A model generated the notes under the pieces. That model was not told the origin of the DNA, did not search any database, and saw only the letters and a program-made list of their open reading frames with translations. This document shows positions 16,513-23,284 of a stretch of DNA of 40,066 bases, in pieces (position 1 is the stretch's first letter; each line of letters begins with the position of its first letter). Source of the DNA: a virus. The stretch spans positions 1 to 40,066 of IMG/VR virus record IMGVR_UViG_3300024975_000027. One strand, 5' to 3'. The translations under genes and the position numbers were made by a program.

Positions 16513-17073
16513 TCAGCGTGGGCGCGTGAAGCGCACGTAGATCTGGTTTTTGGGGCGCAGGCCGGCGGCCAGGTTGGCGGCAGCGGTTTCGCTGGCGAGC
16601 TGGCCCTGCCAGAAGGTGATCTCCCGATCCAGCTCGGCGGCGTTCTTGAACTCTTGCTGGCGGCCGTTGACGCTGTAGCTCTGCACCCCGCCCTGGGCCA
16701 GCGACCAGGCCGCACGCGCGGCGAGCAGATCGTCGAGCGTCTTGCGGGCCAGCGTGCGGCCGTCATAGCCCGCAGTGATGGTGCGCAGGTTGGGCTTGAT
16801 GACCAGCTGCTCGCCGCTCACCGTGGCCACGCTTGCGCCCTGCTCGGCCCACAGCACCGCGGTGTACTGGCCGGCCACCCAGTTGGCCGTGGTGGCGGCC
16901 GATGCGCTGAACAGGTGATCAGCGCCCGAGGCGGAAGCGACCAGGTCGATGACGGCATCGCCCGACGCGCGCGGCGTCAAGCGCAGCTTGGCCACCCAGC
17001 CCGACGTGGCCGGGTAAGCGGCCAGCGTCTGCAGGGATTGCCAGCTGTCGCCGGAGGTGATGGGGGGGAGCAT
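16513..17073 (-). CDS. gpW-like head-tail joining protein with an added N-terminal domain
   Basis: The protein has 186 aa. Residues about 105-165 resemble lambda gpW: a helical LDDLLAARAAWSLAQGG, then a beta hairpin SYSVNGRQQEF, then a helix ELDREITFWQGQLASE. Residues 1-100 form a separate beta-rich domain (DSWQSLQTLAAYPATSGW, VAGQYTAVLW) like those in tail or fibre proteins. gpW itself is about 70 aa, so this is a fusion. The gene sits between terminase (after an inserted SGNH gene) and portal, the A-W-B order of lambda. gpW stabilises packaged DNA and forms the joining site for the tail. The upstream Shine-Dalgarno is weak. Confidence 0.7.
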   Translation of the reverse strand: MLPPITSGDSWQSLQTLAAYPATSGWVAKLRLTPRASGDAVIDLVASASGADHLFSASAATTANWVAGQYTAVLWAEQGASVATVSGEQLVIKPNLRTITAGYDGRTLARKTLDDLLAARAAWSLAQGGVQSYSVNGRQQEFKNAAELDREITFWQGQLASETAAANLAAGLRPKNQIYVRFTRPR

Positions 17074-17100
17074 GGTGTACTTACCGGCAAGGTATGGGAA

Positions 17101-18834
17101 TCAGGTCAGCAAGAAGCTGAAGCTGTCAACCAGCAGGATCGCCTTGCCGGTCGAGCTGAGTCGCACGTTGGCGGCCCAGTACATCGCAGTCGTACCGGGG
17201 ATCATCGTGGGCTGAATCACTGCGGCTGGCGTCGGGACAACACCGCGGAACGCCGCTTGCTCAAAGTCGCTTTCGGCGGTTTCCGTGAGGTTCAATCCCG
17301 ATACAGCAAGACTTGCCCCTGCCGCATTGAGCATCCCCTTCACATCGGTCCATAGGCCGATGACGCCGGACGGCGCCTGCATCCACACCTCCGCCTCGGT
17401 GGTGATCGTTTGGCCGACTGCCCAGCCGACCTTGCCGGCAGTTCCACCAGATCCAGCGCCGAAGTAGGCGACGAGGGTCATAGTCTCGTAGGTGCCTGCC
17501 CCGGTGATGAACAGCGCTTGCCAGAAGCCAATGCGCTCGTTAACGTCGGTCGAGACCTGCACACAGGTCCAGGTCACCTGGTTTGCACCCGCGTTGTCAA
17601 TGACCGTTGCGCCGGGAGTGGTCGGCCAGGTGGGCTCGGCTCCGCCGGTAACGGGGGTGCCGGCAACTGCTGTCGCGACATAGAGATAGGGCTTTGCCAA
17701 ATCAACCGTGGTCGGCCGGCGAACCATGCCGACCGTGGTCGCGGCAGCTGCTGCCCATGCTGTGGCGTCTTGCACGCGGCGGGGCACAGTCGCTGCGACC
17801 GCCGTAACGCCGGAGCCGCTCGGCCGAGTGGCGATCAGTCCGGCAGAAACCACGCCAGTCACCCCCGTGCTGGCCGTGCCGCCAGATGCGGTGCACCTGG
17901 CAACAGGAGCGATGTTGTTCGAGGTGCTGTCAAATGCCCAGGTCTCAGCGCTGTGGGTCGGATACCGCTTGGGCGGGCCGCCGATGGCTGCGTAGATGGC
18001 GGCCCGCTGAATAGCCATGCGTTGATTCGCCCGCGCTTTGGGGTGCACAAACGTCGTCATGGCGTATGCGCTCTGGGGAATGCATGTGACTTGGGTCGGG
18101 TCAGCAAGGACGGCCGCGTCGTCTGCACACTTCGCCCGCGGCGTGACGGCGCACCAGTTGCGGATCAACCGGCAAAGGGCGCCCCAACGGGCGCGGCGCG
18201 TATCGTCTTTGTTCCACACCGTCGCGTCGATCTCAGCAGGCGGCGGGGTCCGAACGATCGCTTGAGCCCCGATTGCCCAAGCCTCAGCAGCCAGCAACTT
18301 GATGTTGCGAAAGATGATTTCGGCAGCCTGACTGTTGAGGTCGTTGGTGCCGTAGTGAAACTCCACAAAGGCCAACTGCCCGTTGTATGGCGCCAGCAGT
18401 GCGCGTACCCGCGCAAGACCCCCGCTGGCGTATGGGTCTGCCCCGCCATCACCCGCCGTTTCACCGCCAACGCCGGAGTTCAGTACAAGGGTGAAGCGAT
18501 TGGAGTCCATCGCCAGCGCCCAGGCGACGGGGCTCCGAGCTGTGTATTGAATTTGGGTCGCATTCACCACCATGCCAGCTACCGCAAGCGAGTCACCAAC
18601 GACGGCGCCGGCCATCCCAGCCCCTGACACCAGGGATGTGAGAGCAGCGTCCTCGGCAGCTGTGAAGGTGACAGCCCCACCCTGATCAGGCCATGCATTC
18701 GGCCGACTTCCCGGCCACGTAGCGCGCTTCGTCGCAACCAGCTCGAAGGCCAACGAGTCGGGCACGTCAACCGTGCCCGGCCCCAGCAGGCCAAGAGCAC
18801 CACCGTGCACCGCCTCTTTCAGTACAACTTGCAT
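17101..18834 (-). CDS. SGNH/GDSL-type hydrolase, likely virion-associated
   Basis: The protein has 577 aa. Residues 1-40 (MQVVLKEAV..., TVDVPDSLAFELVATKRAT) look like the small head-protein module also present at 12189-12548. Residues about 75-285 hold SGNH blocks: GDSL with S82, a Gly block (NSGVGGETA, G121), GTND with N164, and a HP motif (H264). The usual Asp three residues before His is Thr, so activity needs testing. Residues about 300-577 are beta-rich and Ala/Thr/Gly-rich, with a WPTTPGATVIDN-type strand repeat, possibly a binding domain. The gene interrupts the terminase-gpW order. The likely substrate is an ester, such as an O-acetylated surface glycan, inferred from the family only. 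A GAGGA-like RBS lies 8 nt upstream. Confidence 0.75.
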   Translation of the reverse strand: MQVVLKEAVHGGALGLLGPGTVDVPDSLAFELVATKRATWPGSRPNAWPDQGGAVTFTAAEDAALTSLVSGAGMAGAVVGDSLAVAGMVVNATQIQYTARSPVAWALAMDSNRFTLVLNSGVGGETAGDGGADPYASGGLARVRALLAPYNGQLAFVEFHYGTNDLNSQAAEIIFRNIKLLAAEAWAIGAQAIVRTPPPAEIDATVWNKDDTRRARWGALCRLIRNWCAVTPRAKCADDAAVLADPTQVTCIPQSAYAMTTFVHPKARANQRMAIQRAAIYAAIGGPPKRYPTHSAETWAFDSTSNNIAPVARCTASGGTASTGVTGVVSAGLIATRPSGSGVTAVAATVPRRVQDATAWAAAAATTVGMVRRPTTVDLAKPYLYVATAVAGTPVTGGAEPTWPTTPGATVIDNAGANQVTWTCVQVSTDVNERIGFWQALFITGAGTYETMTLVAYFGAGSGGTAGKVGWAVGQTITTEAEVWMQAPSGVIGLWTDVKGMLNAAGASLAVSGLNLTETAESDFEQAAFRGVVPTPAAVIQPTMIPGTTAMYWAANVRLSSTGKAILLVDSFSFLLT

Positions 18835-18858
18835 GATCGCGTCCTCAAGAATTCAAGC

Positions 18859-21057
18859 TCATCCCCACCGATTCACAAACCCGCGTTTGGGCTTGGGCCT
18901 CGGTGGCACTGTGTTGCGGCGCACGGGCAGCTGGGCTGCAGCCGGCGCGGGGTCAGGCGTCAACAGATCGGCCTGGCCTTCGGGGGTTTCGCGGTTGCCA
19001 GCCGCGGGCTTATCCCCATGCCTGTTTTCAGCGCTATCCGAGCCGCCGATGGCCGCCTCGCCGCTATGTGTCTCGTCGTCGCCTGGCTGCTCCTGCTGTT
19101 GTGCATGCGTTTGCACAACATCAGGCGCAGGCTGGTAGCTCGGGTTCGGCGCGCCGTCGTCGAGCAGCTCCATCTGCTGCACCTTGCCGAACAGCTTCTC
19201 CCGGGCCAGCCACACCGACTCGGCATGCCGGCCCTGCATTGCGTACAGAAAGGCGGCGTAGGCATAGACCTCGCAGTCCCAGGCCTCATTGCGTTCGCTG
19301 CCCTTGACCCACCAGAGCGCTTTGTTGCCCTGCTTGTCTCGCCGCCACTCGCGCCGCTCGCTGCGCAGCTGCTTGTAGTAGTCGGCCTGGTAGCCCATGG
19401 GGAAGTGGTAGTAGCCCCCACCCCGGATCGAGAGGCGCAGCCGGCCGTCGATCAGATTCTTGATGCTCTGCGTGCCCACCCAGCGCAGCTCGGCGCCGCC
19501 TGGCACGGGGCTCCCCCTCCAGGTGAAGTCCTGTTTCTTCGGCTTGCTGAGCTTCGGCGCGTCGTACTTCGTCGCGCCCCGGATCGCAAACCAGTGCTTG
19601 CCGCGCAGCTGGGCATCGCGGCAGAAGGCATACACGTCCTCGCCGTGGTGGCCGCCGGCATCGATCGCCGCCGCATCCACCCGCATGGTCTGGCCGCTGG
19701 CGTGCTTGATGGGCGCACTGAGCAGCTCGCGCAGCTTGGCCCAGGTTTCTGGCGAGCTGGGCGAACCGTAGATCTCGCTGTGCCAGATGCCCCAGCTCTC
19801 CTCTCCCCTCCCCCACGCACGGAAGGTGACGGCCAGGCGGTTGTCCTGCGTGTCCACCCCTGCCGTACAGACCAGGCCGCCTTGCGGGCAGGTCATCAGG
19901 TCATAGACCTCGGCGCGCTGCTGGAGCTGCTCGCCGCCCACATCGGCCCGCACCTTGTCGGCCCAGGGCAGCGCGAGGTTGTTGTTGAAGAAGATCTTCA
20001 GCTTCTCCTCGTCGCCCTGCGCCGCCAGCCACTCGACCACCAGCGTCGGCCAGGGCCGCCAGCCGATGGGCGCGCCCAGGGCGTTGAAGCCCACCCAGCT
20101 GGCGACACCAGGCTCGCCGGCGGCAGTGGGCAGCCAGAAGGCCCGGCCGGATTCGCGGGCGCCGTCTTCGGTCATCCGCGGCGGCCTGGCACGGTAGTTG
20201 GCCGCCTTCCAGGCTTGCTCGTCGTTCAGCGCGCCGCATTCGGTGCAGGCGTACTTGGCGCTTTCCGCGTCGCCGTCGATCCACTTCAGCTGTTCCCACA
20301 CGAGGGGCTGCGCGTGGTGGCAGTCCGGGCAGTGCAGGTGCCACTTGCGCTGATCGCCCCGGGCGGTCTCGGCGGCGATGGCGCTGGCGCCCTCGATGGT
20401 CGGCGTGCCGTCCCCGAAGATCTTGGCCTTGCGCCCGAAGTTGCTGGTGCGCCCCCGGGCGATATGGATCGGCGAGCCCTGCTTGCCGAGATCTCGCACG
20501 TACTCGTCGGGCTCCTCGAACTTGACGTAGCGGATGGTGCTGGACTTCAGCGCCCCCACCCGGTTCGCCCCGACCAGCCGCATCGCGCCGCCCGGGTAGC
20601 GCTTGCGCAGCTTGGTGTTGCCGCTGCCCTTCACATTGGCCGGCTTGATGCGCCGCCGAAGCTCCTTTGTGTTGGCCCGCATGGGCTCGAATCGCAACAT
20701 CTCCCACTGCTTGGCATCGTCCAGCGTCGGGAACACCACCAGCATCGAGCCCGCCGCCGTGCAGATCCAGGCGCCGATCAGGTTCTCGCCGGTGACCGAG
20801 CCGCCCACCTGGTGGGGCTTCATCCACCAGCCCTCGCGCCACGGCGACCCCGGCGACATGGTGCGCTGTATGTCGATCAGGTACGGCGTGCGCGCATTCC
20901 TGAACGGGCCGGGCTCGGGCGTGTCAGGCGGCAGCACACGGTTGGCCTCTGACCACTCATCGACCCAGATGCGGGCATCCGGCTTGAGGGCGCTGGCGAT
21001 GGCCTTCAGGTAGGCCCGCTTCGCGCTCTCAGTCGTCTGGATCTTCATCGTCGTCAT
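18859..21057 (-). CDS. Terminase large subunit (GpA family)
   Basis: The protein has 732 aa. A deviant Walker A, KPHQVGGS (residues 80-87), has the Lys at the first position as in lambda gpA (KSARVGYS). The acidic Walker B region is FEEPDEY. A four-Cys zinc ribbon (CPDC...CTEC, about 250-285) follows, and nuclease Asp/Glu and Asp/Gly motifs are present from residue 395 (GVDTQDNRL) on. The C-terminus is a low-complexity basic tail (PRPKPKRGF). Role: ATP-driven DNA translocation and cos cutting. It overlaps the small subunit gene by 29 nt. MTTMK at 21057 is used as start; the ATG at 21048 is an alternative. Confidence 0.93.
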   Translation of the reverse strand: MTTMKIQTTESAKRAYLKAIASALKPDARIWVDEWSEANRVLPPDTPEPGPFRNARTPYLIDIQRTMSPGSPWREGWWMKPHQVGGSVTGENLIGAWICTAAGSMLVVFPTLDDAKQWEMLRFEPMRANTKELRRRIKPANVKGSGNTKLRKRYPGGAMRLVGANRVGALKSSTIRYVKFEEPDEYVRDLGKQGSPIHIARGRTSNFGRKAKIFGDGTPTIEGASAIAAETARGDQRKWHLHCPDCHHAQPLVWEQLKWIDGDAESAKYACTECGALNDEQAWKAANYRARPPRMTEDGARESGRAFWLPTAAGEPGVASWVGFNALGAPIGWRPWPTLVVEWLAAQGDEEKLKIFFNNNLALPWADKVRADVGGEQLQQRAEVYDLMTCPQGGLVCTAGVDTQDNRLAVTFRAWGRGEESWGIWHSEIYGSPSSPETWAKLRELLSAPIKHASGQTMRVDAAAIDAGGHHGEDVYAFCRDAQLRGKHWFAIRGATKYDAPKLSKPKKQDFTWRGSPVPGGAELRWVGTQSIKNLIDGRLRLSIRGGGYYHFPMGYQADYYKQLRSERREWRRDKQGNKALWWVKGSERNEAWDCEVYAYAAFLYAMQGRHAESVWLAREKLFGKVQQMELLDDGAPNPSYQPAPDVVQTHAQQQEQPGDDETHSGEAAIGGSDSAENRHGDKPAAGNRETPEGQADLLTPDPAPAAAQLPVRRNTVPPRPKPKRGFVNRWG

Positions 21058-21622
21058 CGACCGACTCGGTCAGCACCTTGTCGACATCGAAGGCACCGAA
21101 CACTTCGCCGAGCGCGTCCTCCAGCAGCTGCTCGATCTGGTGGGCATCGGTCAGCACCGCGCACTGGTCTTTCACCCGGGCCGGCAGGTTCATCGCCGCA
21201 TCGCGCAGCTGGCGGAAGGCGGTGAAGGCCAGCCGCATGCCGTCTTGCAGTGCCAGCACCTGGCCCTTGGTCTGCGCAAACTCGTACTGCTCCCGCTCCA
21301 GGGCGAGCTTCTCGCGCTTGGCTCGGTTGTCGCGATACAGGTCGGGCTCGGCCGGCGTTGCTGGCCCTGTTGTCTCGGGCTCATCGCCGGGCGCCTGGTC
21401 GAACAGATCATCAGCACCAGGCTGAGGGCCTGCACCGTGCAGCAGCGACTGCTTGGCCTGGTCGGTGTTGAGCACCCAGTCGCGGTCGGCCTGGTCGGAG
21501 TCGATCTTCTGACCAGCCCCCACCGCCACCGTCTTGATGCGCCCGGACTCGATGGCCTTTTGCACCGCCCGCAGCGCGCACTTGCGATGCCGGGCGTACT
21601 CGCGTTGCCCCATCAGAGCCAT
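21029..21622 (-). CDS. Terminase small subunit (Nu1-like)
   Basis: The protein has 197 aa. An N-terminal helix-turn-helix (QREYARHRKCALRAVQKAIE, residues about 6-25) is followed by a linker, a helical middle (RDNRAKREKLALEREQYEF) and an acidic C-terminus (DDDDED). Role: binds the packaging site and positions the large subunit. The start is ATG 21622, with GAGG 8 nt upstream. The RBS lies inside the last of four repeats that run upstream from the start codon and may be its binding sites. Confidence 0.85.
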   Translation of the reverse strand: MALMGQREYARHRKCALRAVQKAIESGRIKTVAVGAGQKIDSDQADRDWVLNTDQAKQSLLHGAGPQPGADDLFDQAPGDEPETTGPATPAEPDLYRDNRAKREKLALEREQYEFAQTKGQVLALQDGMRLAFTAFRQLRDAAMNLPARVKDQCAVLTDAHQIEQLLEDALGEVFGAFDVDKVLTESVDDDDEDPDD

Positions 21623-21624
21623 GT

Positions 21625-21669
21625 GACTACCTCTTTTGACTACCTCCCTTGACTACCTGCCGACTACCC
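21625..21669 (-). repeat. Four GGTAGTC direct repeats, candidate cosB (R-site-like)
   Basis: On the minus strand GGTAGTC occurs four times (21669-21662, 21658-21651, 21645-21638 and 21632-21625) at 11- and 13-bp steps, ending right at the terS start. Three copies are AGGTAGTCA-like. In lambda, R sites that bind gpNu1 lie next to the terminase small subunit gene and cosN. The 70 nt to the left (21670-21744) would be where a nicking site could sit; no obvious cosN dyad is visible there. Confidence 0.6.
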
Positions 21670-21744
21670 AAGCCAAACCACTGTGCAGGCACGCGCGAGG
21701 CGCTGGCGAATGACCCGCGTGGCTGAAGGCCCGGGAGTACCTAT

Positions 21745-22413
21745 TCATCTGGCCGAGGCCAGGGCCTGCTGCCAGGCGCGGGCGAGGCGCTTGGGGAACT
21801 CACGCTCGGCGATGCGACGGGCGCGGTCATCGAAGTGCCAGCGCTGGCGGTATCGGGCGCTGACCTTCGGGAACACAACGATGGGGATCAGCCGGTGCTC
21901 GGTGTCGCTCACCACCACCCGCTTGTAAATCCCCGCTGGCCTGCCGTCGCCGGGCTCGCCATAGAACAGATCGAGCTGCTGGCTGACACCGAAGCGCCTG
22001 GCCTGCGTCTTCGTCGCTGCCTTGCCCTGCTTGGCCCTGCTCACCAGCTGGCGGATCAGGCCGGGCGGCAGGTTGCCGTGTGCATTGAGGCTCACGACCG
22101 AAGGCAAGCGCAAGGCCTGCCGCTTGGGCTGGCGCCTGCCGCCATCGACCTGATAGCGCAGGTACTCGGCCTGCTTGTCTTTCACGCCCACCGTGGCCTG
22201 CAGCCGATCCTTGCGCGCTGCCTGCACGTAGAACCCCCCCTTGGTGAAGGGGGTGGGGTTGTCCAGGTCTTGCTCCAGACCCTTCGGCATCTCGGCCTGT
22301 ATCGCCTTTACCGTGCCGGTCAGGGCCACGGCGGTGGCAAAGGGCAGCTGCGAGCTGAGGCGGTCAACACCTCGGATCACATCCTTGATGTTGTGGCTCA
22401 GATCGATGCGCAT
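21745..22413 (-). CDS. Tail completion/minor tail protein Z-like
   Basis: The protein has 222 aa. The start is taken as ATG 22413, with GAGGG 5 nt upstream; the TTG at 22431 is weaker. Residues about 15-60 form helices (LSSQLPFATAVALTGTVK), the block DNPTPFTKGGFYVQAARKD (about 57-76) is a strong signature of phage proteins near minor tail Z, and a basic C-terminus (RRIAEREFPKRLARAWQQ) follows. It is the first gene of the late operon, unusually placed upstream of the terminase. It probably helps connect tail and head. Confidence 0.6.
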   Translation of the reverse strand: MRIDLSHNIKDVIRGVDRLSSQLPFATAVALTGTVKAIQAEMPKGLEQDLDNPTPFTKGGFYVQAARKDRLQATVGVKDKQAEYLRYQVDGGRRQPKRQALRLPSVVSLNAHGNLPPGLIRQLVSRAKQGKAATKTQARRFGVSQQLDLFYGEPGDGRPAGIYKRVVVSDTEHRLIPIVVFPKVSARYRQRWHFDDRARRIAEREFPKRLARAWQQALASAR

Positions 22414-22432
22414 ACAGGCCCTCAAGTGCAAA

Positions 22433-22456
22433 CGCCCCGCAGGTGAGTGCGAGGCG
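22433..22456 (-). terminator. Candidate late-leader terminator (tR'-like)
   Basis: A stem CGCCTCGCA/TGCGGGGCG (one mismatch) with loop CTCACC is followed by only TTTG on the minus strand, just upstream of the first late gene. It is weak as an intrinsic terminator, which would suit a signal that a Q-like protein antiterminates. It sits about 70 nt downstream of the candidate late promoter. Confidence 0.4.
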
Positions 22457-22504
22457 TCGGGGTGGGTCAGAAGCGGGACACAACTTCACAACCTGCCTGA
22501 AATG

Positions 22505-22542
22505 TACCTAGAAACTCTATTCCGTAAAACTCCTTTTTACGG
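22505..22542 (-). promoter_or_regulatory. Candidate late promoter overlapping a hairpin
   Basis: On the minus strand, TTTACG (-35-like), 16 nt, then TACATT (-10-like) precede the late leader. The same stretch holds an 8-bp inverted repeat CCGTAAAA-CTCCT-TTTTACGG (22522-22542) that includes the stop of the Q-like gene. A lambda-like pR' immediately after Q is the expected layout. The hexamer matches are 4/6 each, so this is a candidate only. Confidence 0.35.
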
Positions 22543-22944
22543 GCGAGCGGCTTTCTGCAGGGCCTCGACGCGCTCGCGCTGGGTGCGCTGGGCCTGAGCG
22601 ATACCACTGAGCCACGAGGCCAGCTGGTAGTGCGCCTGGTCGATGCGTGCAAACACCGTGGGCACCGAGACACACAGGCGGGCCGCCTTGTCTTTGACGC
22701 TGCCGCCGCCGGTGTAGACGGCCTCCACGGTGGCACGCAGATGCGACGGCAGGCTCTTGACGCCACGGTCAGTCTCTTCGGCCTCGACGCTGAGCATGGG
22801 GACTGTGGCCTCGGCATAGCCATCTCGACCGGCATCAGGGTCGGCCAGGTTTGGTGATGAGTAGCCAAGGCCGCCAACACCGACACCCAGCCGCCAACGC
22901 CCCCAATTCAACAACCGCCGCTCGATGTCTTCAATGCGAGCCAT
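22537..22944 (-). CDS. Q-like late transcription regulator
   Basis: The protein has 135 aa. The N-terminus (IEDIERRLLNWGRWRLG) is the usual start of Q/ArpU-like late regulators. Residues about 62-105 form an HTH-like region (SLPSHLRATVEAVYTG, then VKDKAARLCVSVPTVF), and the C-terminus is charged and helical. The RBS GAGG is 7 nt before ATG 22944. It follows the replication gene and origin and precedes the late operon, the position of Q in lambdoid phages. It would either antiterminate or activate transcription of the lysis and structural genes. Confidence 0.75.
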   Translation of the reverse strand: MARIEDIERRLLNWGRWRLGVGVGGLGYSSPNLADPDAGRDGYAEATVPMLSVEAEETDRGVKSLPSHLRATVEAVYTGGGSVKDKAARLCVSVPTVFARIDQAHYQLASWLSGIAQAQRTQRERVEALQKAARP

Positions 22945-23026
22945 ACAGAGCCTCGCTTTCTGGATGGGTCAGGCAAGCCGCTTTCACTTTTTCTTTCCTT
23001 CTCTCTAGAACAAAGATGAATGAGGA

Positions 23027-23284
23027 GTTACGCGGTTACGCGCGCGCGTAACTCGCAAACCCGCGCCGGATATAGCGAGTTACGCGGTTACGCAGTTACG
23101 CCGGGGTCCATACAGGAGATTCGTTCGCATGCACATGCACCACCTCGTGCCCGCCCGCCCGCCTGCACGCACACAGGCACACACGCGCCCGCATGCACAC
23201 GGGAGGGCCGCGTAACCGCGTAACCGCGTAACTTCCCGCGCCAATGCTGGGTTTCCGAGTTACGAGGGGCCGTAACGGCGTAAC
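23027..23284. repeat. Mirror-symmetric iteron array, candidate replication origin
   Basis: Twelve 8-mers of consensus GTTACGCG or its reverse complement lie in a non-coding gap. Direct: 23027, 23035, 23079, 23087, 23095, 23259. Inverted: 23045-23052, 23209-23216, 23217-23224, 23225-23232, 23269-23276, 23277-23284. Copies are back to back, 8 bp apart, so three of them form about 2.3 helix turns. The centre (23103-23208) has alternating purine/pyrimidine stretches (CATGCACATGC, CACACAGGCACACAC) and a GC-rich run. The array starts right at the end of the primase-polymerase gene. A pyrimidine-rich tract (22984-23006) flanks it. Origins with iterons next to the replication gene are common; function here is inferred. 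Confidence 0.75.

Noticed and set aside
18859-21057. Defective ATPase motif in the terminase
   Set aside because: KPHQVGGS keeps Lys at the first place, as in lambda KSARVGYS, so it is the normal deviant Walker A of the GpA family.
23027-23284. CRISPR-like repeats
   Set aside because: The 8-mers are back to back and in both orientations, with no regular spacers; they fit iterons, not CRISPR.
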